64,000 nt of DNA from Deltaproteobacteria bacterium (GCA_021777755.1 JAJYDE010000009.1:1-64000), one strand, 5' to 3'; shown: positions 36,622 through 46,905, numbered from the stretch's first letter. Program-made: numbers and translations. Notes: a model not told the origin generated them from the sequence alone.

Positions 36622-37326
36622 ATGTCAATGCAGGGAACAACGGTTTTTGACGGGGACCGAACAGCCGTTCAGGTCCAAAGCGATTTCATGCGCCGGGTAT
36701 TCAACTGGATGGCCCTCGGATTGGGGGCAACGGCGATTTCGGCCCTTCTTGTCGTGAACACGGGGCTGGTGGTCTCACTTGCGCGGCATCCACTGTCGAT
36801 GATCCTTCTGGTGGCGGCCGAACTGGGGATCGTTGTGGCCCTTAGCGCGGCAATCGGCCGAATCGGCTCGGGGGCGGCCCTGTTCATGTTTTTCGCTTAC
36901 GCTGTTTTAACCGGTGTCACCTTTTCCACTATTTTCCTCGTTTACACGAAGGGGTCGATCGCCGGAACGTTTTTCATCACCGGGGGGACCTTTGCCGCCA
37001 TGAGCCTCTACGGTTATACCACCAAGCGCGATCTCACCTCCATCGGCGGCTTTCTCATGATGGGGCTTATCGGCATCATAATAGCCTCGGTCGTCAATAT
37101 CTTTCTGAAAAGTCCGGCCTTCTACTGGCTGATCACCTATCTCGGGATAGCCGTCTTCATAGGACTTACGGCTTATGACACCCAGGCGATAAAGGCCATG
37201 GCCAATGCGGGCTTCTCCGGAACCGAAGAGGAAAGAAAGGGGGCCATCGTCGGCGCCCTGCGGCTCTACCTCGACTTTATAAACCTGTTTTTGCTCTTGC
37301 TGCGCCTCTTCGGAAGACGGGACTAA
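36622..37326 (+). CDS. Bax inhibitor-1/YccA family membrane protein
   Basis: A 234-aa inner membrane protein with seven hydrophobic segments. It matches the BI-1 family (MALGLGATAISALLV, FAYAVLTGVTFSTIFLVY, FFITGGTFAAMSLYGYTTKRDL, AYDTQAIK). The conserved Asp in AYDTQ and the C-terminal RLYLDFINLFL segment are seen; the bacterial homologue YetJ is a pH-sensitive Ca2+ leak. ATG 36622 follows an AGGGGGG site. The next gene starts 11 bases later in the same direction, suggesting co-transcription. Confidence 0.9.
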   Translation: MSMQGTTVFDGDRTAVQVQSDFMRRVFNWMALGLGATAISALLVVNTGLVVSLARHPLSMILLVAAELGIVVALSAAIGRIGSGAALFMFFAYAVLTGVTFSTIFLVYTKGSIAGTFFITGGTFAAMSLYGYTTKRDLTSIGGFLMMGLIGIIIASVVNIFLKSPAFYWLITYLGIAVFIGLTAYDTQAIKAMANAGFSGTEEERKGAIVGALRLYLDFINLFLLLLRLFGRRD

Positions 37327-37337
37327 CGGACGCGAAG

Positions 37338-38183
37338 ATGCTCAGGCGCAGCTTTGTTCACCTGCCGGGGGTGGGGACGAAAACAGAACGGTCCTTATGG
37401 GAAAAGGGCATCGTGTCCTGGGAGGTTTTCCTGGATGAGCGCGGCAGGTCTTTGTGCCCTTTTGGCCAAAAAAAATACGATAATCTCAGGGACCTGATCG
37501 AGCTTTGTCGTGAAAGGCTCGATGCGGCCGATGCCGACTATTTTGCCCGCACCATGCCCCCGCGCCTTCTCTGGAGGCTTTTCGCCGATTTCAGGACCTC
37601 CGCAGCCTATGTGGACATTGAAACCACCGGGCTCGGAAGCCCCGGCGATCACATCACGACCGCCGCCGTCTACGACGGGACCAGGGTGTTTCACTATATC
37701 CATGGTGAAAACCTCGATCGCCTAAGCCCCGATCTTATGCGGTACAAGCTGCTTATCACCTATAACGGGACCTGTTTCGATTTGCCGTTCATCCGCAATT
37801 CTTTTGGCATGCCGGTTGACCAGGCCCATATCGATTTGCGCTACGTGCTGGCCGGGCTGGGTTACCGCGGCGGGCTCAAGGGCTGCGAGAAAAGCCTGGG
37901 GCTCGACAGGGGGGAGCTTGACGGGGTGGACGGGTATTTTGCGGTACTGCTGTGGAACGAATACCGCAAAAAACGAAGCCGCAAGGCTCTGGAAACGCTT
38001 CTGGCCTATAACATCGCCGATGTGGTAAACCTTGAAAACCTCATGGTGCAAGCATTCAACCTCGAAGCGGCAAACACGCCCTTCCAGGAGCTTCGGCTTG
38101 CTCCGCCAACACCCCCCGCGACCGATTTCCAACCCGATGGCGACCTCATTGCCGATCTGCGCCGGCGCCATTTCTTCTTCTAG
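37338..38183 (+). CDS. RNase H-like 3'-5' exonuclease domain protein (YprB-like)
   Basis: A 281-aa protein with an exonuclease-fold domain (about 90-240). First acidic motif YVDIETTGLG, second YNGTCFDLPFIRN, and a third YNIADVVNLENLM. The N-terminus contains an HhH-like PGVGTKTERSLWEKG segment that could bind DNA. Bacterial homologues are annotated as YprB ribonuclease H-like proteins; nucleic acid trimming is inferred. It follows the BI-1 gene closely. Confidence 0.8.
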   Translation: MLRRSFVHLPGVGTKTERSLWEKGIVSWEVFLDERGRSLCPFGQKKYDNLRDLIELCRERLDAADADYFARTMPPRLLWRLFADFRTSAAYVDIETTGLGSPGDHITTAAVYDGTRVFHYIHGENLDRLSPDLMRYKLLITYNGTCFDLPFIRNSFGMPVDQAHIDLRYVLAGLGYRGGLKGCEKSLGLDRGELDGVDGYFAVLLWNEYRKKRSRKALETLLAYNIADVVNLENLMVQAFNLEAANTPFQELRLAPPTPPATDFQPDGDLIADLRRRHFFF

Positions 38184-38502
38184 CCGGGCACCTTCCCGCC
38201 GGTCGATTTTCAATCGTATTTTGTATCCGATCCGATAATACCTTCATCTGTTTCTACTTTCCTCAATCGGTTTCCTCCTTCGAGTATCCATCCATACGAA
38301 AATCCGCAGATTTTCCTCTGATTTAAGCAGGAAATTCATCAGCGGGCTTTAATGGGTTCCAATTTAACCGAGTTGGCGAAGCTGTATCTACTCATTAATA
38401 AACTGTTATATGTCAGGTCTGTAATTCAATCAGGCATTTAACGAAGAAGGACTGAATCATGATTTTCGTGTATTTGTCAGTCGCTTACTTCCGTAAAGTA
38501 TA
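38184..38502. other. gene-free stretch before the FemAB remnant
   Basis: AT-richer than its surroundings. No start or frame resembles the missing N-terminal part of the FemAB-like protein that follows. No terminator or promoter recognised with confidence. Confidence 0.4.
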
Positions 38503-38931
38503 TTGGGCCGTGTACGACTTTTAATCGAGAACTTGCTGCCAACGGGCAACCTGTTACTGGTCAGCGCCAGAAATAATGAAGGCGCCTGCATTGCGACCGG
38601 AATTTTTCCCGCTCTGAACGACTCGATGTATTTCTGGGGCGGCGCAAGTTGGAGGCGCCACCAACAGCTGTGCCCCAATGAAGCGATACAGTGGTTCGCC
38701 ATGAGGTATTGGAAATCAAGAGGCATCTCACGCTACGATATGGGCGGATGGGGAGAATACAAGAAGAAATACGGAGGGGTTGAAATTTCGATCCCGTGGG
38801 GTCGCAAGTCAAAGTACGCCATACTTGAGGATCTGCGTGACATCGGGAGAAGAACACATATCGTAAAGCAACATCTGGCGGGTCTGAAAAGAAAATTTTT
38901 TGCACCGCCCGGCAGCATTAAACCGGGGTGA
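38503..38931 (+). pseudogene. C-terminal remnant of FemAB-like acyltransferase
   Basis: The open frame (142 aa from a TTG) covers only the C-terminal GNAT-fold half of a FemAB/peptidoglycan-bridge-type acyltransferase: LLVSARNNEGACIATGIFPAL, YFWGGASWRRHQQLCPNEAIQW and RYDMGGWGEYKKKYGG are typical of that half. These enzymes usually exceed 300 aa. The N-terminal domain is missing and nothing like it lies upstream, so this is a truncated gene, not just a frameshift. It ends just before the ExeA-like gene. Confidence 0.6.
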
Positions 38932-39001
38932 AAATGGTTTTATCAGTCCGGCACGGGTCTTTTCGCCAACACATCCCTTCGACCACCACCGGGGCCGCAA
39001 A

Positions 39002-40420
39002 ATGTATGACAGCTACTTCAAACTATCGCGTTCTCCCTTCGAAAACACGCTCGATCAGCGGTTTTTCTTCCTGAGCGAGGGCCACAGGGAAGTGATCGCC
39101 GCGCTGCTCTATTTCGTTCGGCAAAAGAAGGCCTTCGCGATGGTGTGCGGGGACGTGGGCACGGGCAAGACGATCATCGTCCGGCACTTGCTCGAAAGGC
39201 TTCCCCCTGGCGTTAAGCCAATTCTGGTCCCCTATCCCGAAGCCGACTACTTCGAGATACTTCGCTATGTAGCCCGGGAACTGGGGGTGGCCACAAAGTG
39301 CAAAGGAGTGCTCGAACTCTGCGACGACGTGAAAGCGGAGCTTGCAAAAGCGAGCAGGAGTGGAAGGCAAGTCCTTCTTATCATAGACGAAGCCCATCTG
39401 CTTCCGGTTTCAAGCCTTGAAAACATTCGTCTGCTTTCAAATATCGAACTTGATCGAACCAAACTTTTGCGGGTGCTTTTGATCGGCCAGAGCGAACTGG
39501 CCGCAAAGATAGCGACTCGTGAACTGCGCCAACTGCGCCAGCGGATAAACATCAACCGGGTTCTCGCCCCGATGGGCCATCGGGAGACAACAGGCTACAT
39601 CGACCACAGGCTGAATATCGCCGGGTCGAGTTTTTCCGCCTGCTTCGACCCGGGGTGCCGCCGACTCGTCTACAAACTCTCGGGCGGAGTCCCGCGCAGC
39701 ATCAACAGGCTCTGCGACACGGCGCTTCTCATCTGCATGACCCACAGGGGCAAAAGAGTGACGAAGGCCATTTTGCGCAAGGCGCAGGGCGCACTTGAAA
39801 GCGATTCCACTCTGAGAAATAGGAGCGCCACCCGGGGCTTTTCCGGCCACCTCAAAACGATCCGGGCCGTGGCGGCCGCGATCGCGCTGCTCGTTTTGCA
39901 GGCAGCGCTCTTTTGGCAATACCGGGCAAGGCTGGAAAATCCGGCCGCCATCACGGCGACTCATTCAAACCAGGGCGGGCGCAAAACCGCGGAAGAGGTG
40001 CGAAAATTCGCTCTTCCGGTCCGGGTGGCCGGGGTGCCTGCCAAGCCGGCTCCCAAGGTCGCAGCCCCCGCGGCCTCGGCCCTCCCGCCTCCTGCCCGAA
40101 CCGATCTGAGGTCGCAACCGGCTCCGAAGGCTCCGGTTTTCCGTTCTCTTTCGCCTGAAAAAGCCGGCGGAGACAAAACCCCGAGTGCCGGTGAGGCAAG
40201 TCCTCGGGGTCCACGGCAGGACATGGTTTCACAAAAGCCCCAAGGGCACCATTTCATGGTCGTTACGGTAAAAAGGGGGGATTCGCTCACCGCCATCGCC
40301 GCCAAGTGGTTTCCGCAAAACCCGGGATCGGGGCTTAAAGAGATCGTTGCCGCCAATCCCGGGGTTCACGACCAAAACAGGATTCTTATCGACCAGACCC
40401 TAACCATTCCGAGGAAATGA
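39002..40420 (+). CDS. ExeA-like AAA ATPase with C-terminal LysM domain
   Basis: A 472-aa protein. Residues 1-260 are an ExeA/GspA-type AAA+ ATPase: MYDSYFKLSRSPFENT start, Walker A GDVGTGKT, Walker B LLIIDEAH, then GGVPRSINRLCDTAL. A transmembrane segment (about 285-305) precedes a Pro/Ala-rich linker, and the C-terminus is a LysM-like peptidoglycan-binding domain (KRGDSLTAIAAKWFP...NRILIDQTLTIP). ExeA/GspA couples energy to envelope assembly across the peptidoglycan; the fused LysM supports that. The ATG at 39002 is chosen over an open frame extending upstream. It overlaps the next gene by 4 bp. Confidence 0.85.
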   Translation: MYDSYFKLSRSPFENTLDQRFFFLSEGHREVIAALLYFVRQKKAFAMVCGDVGTGKTIIVRHLLERLPPGVKPILVPYPEADYFEILRYVARELGVATKCKGVLELCDDVKAELAKASRSGRQVLLIIDEAHLLPVSSLENIRLLSNIELDRTKLLRVLLIGQSELAAKIATRELRQLRQRININRVLAPMGHRETTGYIDHRLNIAGSSFSACFDPGCRRLVYKLSGGVPRSINRLCDTALLICMTHRGKRVTKAILRKAQGALESDSTLRNRSATRGFSGHLKTIRAVAAAIALLVLQAALFWQYRARLENPAAITATHSNQGGRKTAEEVRKFALPVRVAGVPAKPAPKVAAPAASALPPPARTDLRSQPAPKAPVFRSLSPEKAGGDKTPSAGEASPRGPRQDMVSQKPQGHHFMVVTVKRGDSLTAIAAKWFPQNPGSGLKEIVAANPGVHDQNRILIDQTLTIPRK

Positions 40421-41313
40421 TGAGACGAAAACAGGAGCAAATTTTCTCCAGGCTGGAAGAACACGAACCGGACCCCGGCCCGATGCCAACCGCACCCGCT
40501 ATCGATCATGAGGCAAGCGCGAAACGGCGGGCTTCGGTTTTTCCCGCTGCCCCGAGTCTTAAGGCGAACCTTTCGGCCCAAACTTGCCTCGGGGCAAAAG
40601 AGGAAATTTCGGAAGCCTTTTGGAATTCATTCGTCTTGATCACTCCGGGGACTTTTCTGATGGGAAGCCGCGAGTGTGAAATCGGCCGGGGAGACGATGA
40701 AAAGCTTCACGAAGTCACCATCACGAAGCCCTTTTATATCCAGCGCGTGCCGGTTACCCGGGAACTTTGGAAAGCCTTAATGGGGATGGAGCCGGCCTTT
40801 TTCCAGGCTCCCCAAGAGCAGTTGCCCGTCGAGTCCGTATCCTGGAACGAGTGCACGGAGTTTCTAAGAAGACTTAACGGCTTGAAGGACATGGGCTTCA
40901 GGCTCCCGACCGAAGCGGAGTGGGAAATGGCCTGCCGGGCGGAAACCACTTCGGCCTTTGCAAACGGGGAGATTGGCGAGCTTTACTGCGGCCGCGACCC
41001 GAGTCTGTCGCAAATGGGCTGGTATTGCGGAAATTCAGGCAGAAAGACTCGTCCGGTCGGCTGCAAAAATCCCAATGGATGGGGCCTCCACGACATGCAC
41101 GGCAATATCGGTGAGTGGTGCCGGGACTGGTACGGCCAATATTGCGCCCGACCGGCGACTGATCCTGTCGGACCCGGCTCGGGGGCCGGGAAAGTGGTCC
41201 GCGGGGGCTCCTGGTTTGCAAGCGCCAAGAACTGCCGCTCGGCGGCCCGCTTCTTCCGGCCGCCCAACTCGAAAAGCAATTTCATCGGCTTGAGGCTGGC
41301 AAGGGACTGCTAG
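40417..41313 (+). CDS. SUMF/FGE-domain protein
   Basis: A 298-aa protein. After a variable 70-residue N-terminus, it has the formylglycine-generating-enzyme (SUMF1) fold: FLMGSRECEIGRGDDEKLHEVTIT, RVPVTRELWKALM, SWNECTEFLRRL, RLPTEAEWEMACRAE, NGWGLHDMHGNIGEWCRDWYG, GGSWFASAKNCRSAARFF and GLRLARD. The Cys pair used by true FGE for oxidation is not clearly present, so it may be a non-catalytic or differently active relative (EgtB/PvdO-like). It overlaps the ExeA-LysM gene and ends before a strong terminator, so the two are a unit. Confidence 0.8.
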   Translation: MMRRKQEQIFSRLEEHEPDPGPMPTAPAIDHEASAKRRASVFPAAPSLKANLSAQTCLGAKEEISEAFWNSFVLITPGTFLMGSRECEIGRGDDEKLHEVTITKPFYIQRVPVTRELWKALMGMEPAFFQAPQEQLPVESVSWNECTEFLRRLNGLKDMGFRLPTEAEWEMACRAETTSAFANGEIGELYCGRDPSLSQMGWYCGNSGRKTRPVGCKNPNGWGLHDMHGNIGEWCRDWYGQYCARPATDPVGPGSGAGKVVRGGSWFASAKNCRSAARFFRPPNSKSNFIGLRLARDC

Positions 41314-41361
41314 AGGAAATTGCCAGGCCTGAGGAGCACCGAGGCGAAGAGCGGTGGAAAA

Positions 41362-41401
41362 AGGGGCGGCTGGAAATCATCCATCCGCCCCTCTTTTTTT
41401 C
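41362..41401. terminator. bidirectional intrinsic terminator
   Basis: Perfect 8-bp stem AGGGGCGG (41362-41369) and CCGCCCCT (41385-41392), followed on the plus strand by CTTTTTTTC and on the minus strand by TTTTT. It separates the SUMF gene from amtB, which converge. Confidence 0.85.
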
Positions 41402-41412
41402 TTTGCGGCCGG

Positions 41413-42726
41413 TTATTCGCCAAACGTATAGCCGACTTCGCCATGCTGGCTGAGATCAAGGCCCGTCGATTCGTCTTCTTCGTTCACCCGAAGGCCCATC
41501 AGAGCATCGAGCACCTTGAGGATGATAAAAGAGACGACGAAAGAGTAGACCCAGGCGCACACAACCGAAAGGGCTTGAATGCCCACCTGCGCGGGGTGGC
41601 CGAAAAACAGGCCGTTGGCGCCCCCGGAGTTGATGAGCGTGGAGGCGAAAAATCCGGTGAAAATGGCCCCGAAAGTCCCGCCAACGCCGTGGACTCCGAT
41701 AACATCGAGGGCGTCATCATAACCGAAACGGGGCTTGAGGCTGACCGCGGTATAGCAAAGCGCTCCCACCAGGAGCCCCAAGAGCAGGGCCGGCATGGGA
41801 CCGATAAAGCCCGAAGCCGGAGTAATGCCAACAAGGCCCGCCACCGCGCCCGAGGCAAAGCCCAGGGCGGTGGGCTTTCCCCGGTGAATCCATTCGACGA
41901 ACGTCCAGGAGAGGGCCGCCGCGGCGGTTGCAATGTGGGTCACCACGAATGCCGAGGTGGCAAGGGCTCCGGAGGCGACCGCGCTGCCCGCATTGAACCC
42001 GAACCAGCCGAACCAGAGCAGCGCCGCTCCGAGCAAGGTCATGGTCAGGTTATGGGGAGCCATGATTTCAACCTTGTAGCCCTTCCTTTTTCCCAAAACA
42101 AGGATGCAGGCAAGCGCCGAGACACCCGAACTGACATGGACCACAAGGCCCCCGGCAAAGTCGAGCGCCCCGAGGTTTCTCAGCCATCCCCCCGTTCCCC
42201 ATACCCAGTGGGCAAGCGGATCATAGACCAGGAAGGCCCAGAGGACGATGAACACAAGATAGGCGCTGAATTTCATCCTTTCGGCAACCGCTCCGGAAAT
42301 GAGAGCCGGAGTGATTATGGCGAACATCATCTGGAAAATCATGTAGGCCTGGTGCGGAACCGTGGCGCCGTAGTCCGGGTCGGGGGAGAGTCCCACATGG
42401 TTTAGTCCCAGCCAATGAAGATTTCCAATAAAATGGCCCACGTCGGGCCCGAAGGATAAACTGTAGCCGATCAGCACCCACTGAATCGATATCACACCCA
42501 TTGCAACAAAACTGTGCATTACCGTCCCAAGCACGTTCTTGCGCCTGACCATGCCTCCGTAGAACAGGGCAAGACCGGGAGTCATCAGTAGAACAAGCGC
42601 CGAGGAAACGAGCATCCAGGTCGTATCGCCGGTGTCGATTTTGGCCGGCGTGGCAGCCATCGCGCACGCCGCGCCCGCAAAAGTTCCAAAAAACGTCAGG
42701 GGAAAAAACAGCCACAACCTCTTCAT
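41413..42726 (-). CDS. amtB: ammonium transporter
   Basis: A 437-aa Amt/Mep/Rh channel. A signal peptide (FFGTFAGAACAMAA) precedes eleven transmembrane segments. Landmarks are FYGGMVRRKNVLG, the AIITPALISGAVAERMKF segment, DFAGGLVVHVSSG (His of the pore), LLWFGWFGFNAGSA, and FGYDDALDVIGVHGVGG (second pore His). It follows glnK with 60 bases, the usual amtB-glnK partner order with glnK first here. Together they are the nitrogen-responsive uptake pair; P-II blocks the channel when nitrogen is ample. Confidence 0.95.
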   Translation of the reverse strand: MKRLWLFFPLTFFGTFAGAACAMAATPAKIDTGDTTWMLVSSALVLLMTPGLALFYGGMVRRKNVLGTVMHSFVAMGVISIQWVLIGYSLSFGPDVGHFIGNLHWLGLNHVGLSPDPDYGATVPHQAYMIFQMMFAIITPALISGAVAERMKFSAYLVFIVLWAFLVYDPLAHWVWGTGGWLRNLGALDFAGGLVVHVSSGVSALACILVLGKRKGYKVEIMAPHNLTMTLLGAALLWFGWFGFNAGSAVASGALATSAFVVTHIATAAAALSWTFVEWIHRGKPTALGFASGAVAGLVGITPASGFIGPMPALLLGLLVGALCYTAVSLKPRFGYDDALDVIGVHGVGGTFGAIFTGFFASTLINSGGANGLFFGHPAQVGIQALSVVCAWVYSFVVSFIILKVLDALMGLRVNEEDESTGLDLSQHGEVGYTFGE

Positions 42727-42786
42727 TTGCCAACCTCTCTGCTCAAACGATAAAAGTGCCTCTTGTGTATGAATCGCTTCAAAACA

Positions 42787-43583
<797 letters not shown>

Positions 43584-43922
43584 TCACAGAGCTTCGCTTC
43601 CGGTTTCCCTGGTGCGGATGCGCACGGCCTCGTCGATTTTTGAAAGAAATATCTTTCCATCTCCAATCTTGCCGGTATAGGCCGCCTTCTGAATCGCATC
43701 CACCGCCTTTTGGGCGAGTTCATCGGGGATAACAGCCATGATGTAGAGCTTTGGTACAAAATTGACAGTGTATTCGGCTCCCCGGTAGAGTTCCACATGC
43801 CCCTTCTGGCGGCCGAACCCCTTTACCTCGGTCACGGTCATGCCCTGGATGCCGAGGGCGGTCAGAGCCTCCTGCACCTCGGTAAGCCGGAAAGGCTTTA
43901 TAATGGCCTCGATTTTCGTCAT
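43584..43922 (-). CDS. glnK: P-II nitrogen regulatory protein, second copy
   Basis: A 112-aa P-II protein, closely similar to the copy at 42787-43125 and with the same T-loop Tyr ([15 protein letters not shown]) and [10 protein letters not shown] end. The ATG at 43922 starts [11 protein letters not shown]; the longer frame is not needed. It lies on the minus strand, so it is divergent from the second amtB gene at 44321 and not in the same transcript. It probably pairs with that transporter, so both pairs duplicate. Confidence 0.94.
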   Translation of the reverse strand: MTKIEAIIKPFRLTEVQEALTALGIQGMTVTEVKGFGRQKGHVELYRGAEYTVNFVPKLYIMAVIPDELAQKAVDAIQKAAYTGKIGDGKIFLSKIDEAVRIRTRETGSEAL

Positions 43923-44320
43923 GTTTTCCACCCTTCCCTCTGTTTTGGATTGATTATCGAAAGTTCGATTTGGCAAATAGTATGCTGTCACCAGCTCATA
44001 AAGTCAACGCAAGTCTCCATCCCCGCTTGGATCGGCACGGGAGCGCGGGGCAAAAAATACACATTTGCATTTTTGCGCGAACAACGGGGAGCGACAGCGA
44101 GGCGGAAAGGACAAATTTGTTCGACGCACGACCTTTTTCCAGCCATAAAATACATATTTGTTTCACACCCCGGAGCAGACCACACGCAACGTTTGCACTT
44201 TTGTCTTTCAAATCGAAGAGTTGACCGATAGCCACCCTTCCGGTATGCGGCTTGCTTCAGCTTCGAATCTTTTTTCACCTAAAAAAAATCACTCGATCAG
44301 ACAGGAAAGGTGCATTCGCC
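43923..44320. other. divergent regulatory region of second P-II and amtB genes
   Basis: No gene supported. It holds a sigma-54-like site (44241-44256), a weaker minus-strand one around 44008-44024, and AT-rich motifs ATACACATTTGCATTTTTGC (44055-44074), ACAAATTTGT (44110-44119, palindromic) and ATACATATTTGTTTC (44149-44163). These may be binding sites of an NtrC-like or other activator, but the match to the NtrC consensus is weak. Confidence 0.5.
44241..44256 (+). promoter_or_regulatory. candidate sigma-54 promoter for second amtB
   Basis: CGGTATGCGGCTTGCT keeps the -24 GG and the -12 TTGC with ten bases between GG and GC. It is 65 bases upstream of the amtB start at 44321. Sigma-54 control of ammonium transporters is common. 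Confidence 0.45.
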
Positions 44321-45619
44321 ATGGCTTTGAAGTTCGGGAAGGCTGCGTTTTCCGGGTTACCAGCGGCTGTTTTGACAATTTTGTCCCTGTTGATGTGCGC
44401 GCGACCGGCGATGGCCGCCCAAGCGGCCGCAAACGGGGCCGACACCGCGTGGGTGTTGATTTCGGCCGCCCTGGTCATGGTTATGCTCCCGGGCCTGGCT
44501 CTGTTCTACGGCGGCATGGTCCAGCGCAAAAATGTACTCAGTTCCCTCATGCACTCCTTTGTGGCCCTGGGGGTTCTGGGGCTGCTCTGGATCGTGGCGG
44601 GATATTCTCTTTCTTTTTCGGGCGGCAACTGGTTTATCGGGGATCTGAGCCAGTTCATGCTAAACGGCACGAGCATCAATTCGGTGCGCGGCACCATTCC
44701 GACCTACGCCTTCGTGATGTTCCAGGGGATGTTCGCCATTATCACGCCGGCGCTGATCAGCGGGGCGGTGGCCGAGCGCATGACTTTCAAATCCTACCTG
44801 GCCTTCGTGGTGCTCTGGTCGTTTCTGGTCTACTATCCCCTCACTCACTGGGTGTGGGGCGGAGGCTGGTTTCAGGCGGCGGGCGGACTCGACTTCGCCG
44901 GAGGCCTGGTGGTGCATCTGTCGGCCGGAGCATCGGCCCTGGCGATTGCTTACGTGATCGGCAAACGCAGGGGATTTCCCGGTGAGATGTTTGTTCCGCA
45001 CAATCTCACGATGACCTTGCTGGGGGTGGGACTGCTGTGGTTTGGCTGGTTCGGTTTCAACGCGGGAAGCGCGCTTGCGGCAAACGCCACGGCCGCTCTT
45101 GCCTTTACGGCCACGATGACTGCGGCTGCCGCGGGGGCATGTTCCTGGATGGTCATGGAGTGGGTGATCGTAAAGAAGCCGAGCGCACTGGGGTTCGCCT
45201 CGGGGATCGTGGCGGGTCTTGGCGCCGTCACGCCGGCTTCGGGCTTCATAACCCCGGGGTATGCGATGATAATCGGAATCGTCTCCGGAGCACTCTGCTT
45301 TTACGGAGTGCGGATGAAGTTCAAGATGCTCTATGACGACGCACTGGACGTGGTGGGGGTGCACGGCCTGGGCGGAGTGTGGGGAACACTGGCCACGGGC
45401 CTTTTCGCCACCGCCGGGGCAACGGGTCTTATCGCGGGAAACCCGAGGCAACTGGGCATACAGGCGCTGGGTGTCCTTGTCGTTGGCCTCTACTGCATCC
45501 TGGTGACCTACGCAATCGCCATGGTGCTGGAAAAAACGATGGGTCTGCGGGTCTGTGAGGATGACGAGTTCGCCGGCCTCGATGAAGAGCTTCACGGAGA
45601 GGTGGGATACAGCATCTAG
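44321..45619 (+). CDS. amtB: ammonium transporter, second copy
   Basis: A 432-aa ammonium channel. A signal peptide (LSLLMCARPAMAA) and eleven transmembrane segments are visible. Landmarks are FYGGMVQRKNVLSS, AIITPALISGAVAERMTF, DFAGGLVVHLSAG, LLWFGWFGFNAGSA and MLYDDALDVVGVHGLGG. Related to the amtB at 41413-42726 but clearly divergent from it, and on the opposite strand. The ATG at 44321 gives this signal peptide. A strong terminator follows at 45708-45746. Confidence 0.95.
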   Translation: MALKFGKAAFSGLPAAVLTILSLLMCARPAMAAQAAANGADTAWVLISAALVMVMLPGLALFYGGMVQRKNVLSSLMHSFVALGVLGLLWIVAGYSLSFSGGNWFIGDLSQFMLNGTSINSVRGTIPTYAFVMFQGMFAIITPALISGAVAERMTFKSYLAFVVLWSFLVYYPLTHWVWGGGWFQAAGGLDFAGGLVVHLSAGASALAIAYVIGKRRGFPGEMFVPHNLTMTLLGVGLLWFGWFGFNAGSALAANATAALAFTATMTAAAAGACSWMVMEWVIVKKPSALGFASGIVAGLGAVTPASGFITPGYAMIIGIVSGALCFYGVRMKFKMLYDDALDVVGVHGLGGVWGTLATGLFATAGATGLIAGNPRQLGIQALGVLVVGLYCILVTYAIAMVLEKTMGLRVCEDDEFAGLDEELHGEVGYSI

Positions 45620-45707
45620 GGCGAAGAATCAAAATACCCCTTGCCATCCCTTGAGATCGGTGCTATAGGGGGTTGCCATCAGGTAGCGCTGTCATAAATC
45701 CTGAAAT

Positions 45708-45746
45708 GAAGGCGTCGGGGATTTTTCCCGGCGCCTTCGTTTTTTC
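45708..45746 (+). terminator. intrinsic terminator after amtB
   Basis: A long stem, GAAGGCG (45708-45714) with GGGG-type continuation pairing with CCCGGCGCCTTC (45727-45738), is followed by GTTTTTTC. Clear rho-independent terminator for the plus-strand amtB. Confidence 0.9.
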
Positions 45747-45761
45747 GCAGGAGTCGGGCCG

Positions 45762-46905
45762 CTAGAAGGCTGCGCCGCTGCCTGCCGCGTTTTCCTTGAG
45801 ACTCATGGAGTTTAGCAGGTAGGCCTCGATGAAGTCGTCCAGTTCACCGTCCAGTACGCTTTCCACGTTACCCTTTTCCACATTGGTGCGGTGGTCCTTG
45901 ACCAGCCTGTAGGGCTGCATGACATAGGACCTGATCTGGTTGCCCCAGGCGATATCGTCGAGGTTGTCGTGGGTTTGCTGCATTTTAGCCTGCTGAGCGC
46001 GTTTTTCCCGCTCGTAGAGTCTGGCTTTGAGAATCTTGAGGGCTATTTCGCGATTTCGATGTTGGGACTTTTCGTTTTGGCATTGCACCACGATGCCCGT
46101 TGGCAGGTGTGTCAGCCGAACCGCCGAACTGGTCTTGTTGACATGCTGGCCGCCGGCGCCGCTGGCCCGGAAGGTATCCACACGCAGGTCGGATTGTTTG
46201 ACTTCGATCTCTATCCTGTCGTCAATTTCCGGAAAGACCAGCACGGCGGCAAATGAGGTATGCCTACGGCCCGAGGCGTCGAAGGGCGAGATCCTCACCA
46301 GCCTGTGCACGCCCGATTCGGCCTTCAACATTCCGTAGGCATGAGAACCGGAAACCGTGAAGGTAACGTTTTTTACCCCCGCCTCCTCACCTTCGAGCAG
46401 ATCGATCATATCGACCTTGAGGTTTTTTCTTTCGCACCAGCGCAGGTACATTCTGAGAAGCATCTCGGTCCAGTCCTGGGCTTCGGTGCCTCCGGCCCCG
46501 GCGTTGATGCTGACGATGGCGTTTTTGTCATCGTTTTCATCGCTAAGCATCTGGAGGAGTTCCATCTCCCTGTATGTTTGCCGGAGCTCCTTCAACTTGC
46601 GCTGGACTTCCAGCAGATTCGCCTCGTCGTCTTCTTCGACCGCCATGTCGAAGAGCAGTTCGTTGTCCTCGATCTGCCCGGCGAGGGTGCGCCAGGAGAC
46701 AATGATACCGTTCAGTTCCGAGCGTTCCTTTAAAACATCGCGGCCCGACTCGGGATTATCCCAGAAGTCCTGCCTGGCCATGAGCTTTTCAAGCTCGGCG
46801 CTCCGGGCTTCTTTACCCGCGATGTCAAAGATAGCCTCCCAATGTTTGAAATTTTTGAGAAAGCTCCTTAAGGGCGCACTTGAGTTCGGAAACATCCATG
46901 TTCAT
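45762..46905 (-). CDS. prfB: peptide chain release factor 2, programmed +1 frameshift
   Basis: RF2, about 380 aa, ends translation at UGA/UAA. Translation starts at the ATG at 46905 (MNMDVSELKCALKELSQKFQ), 8 bases after an AAGGAGG site that overlaps the end of lnt. After 26 codons the frame reads CTT TGA C, preceded by an internal Shine-Dalgarno-like GGAGG. This is the classical RF2 slippery site: the ribosome skips the T at 46827 and continues as GAC ATC GCG, giving DIAGKEARSAELE. The release motif SPFDASGRRHTSFA and the GGQ (GAGGQHVNK) are seen. Last gene of the minus-strand run corC-lnt-prfB. Confidence 0.95.

Noticed and set aside
44008-44024. Sigma-54 promoter for the second glnK gene
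   Set aside because: The -12 TTGC and spacing fit, but the -24 part is poor, so it is not listed as a feature.
45762-46895. Simple 377-aa prfB with start MFPNSSAPL
   Set aside because: The first part is in the wrong frame. The real start at 46905 and the CTT TGA C frameshift site explain the gene better.
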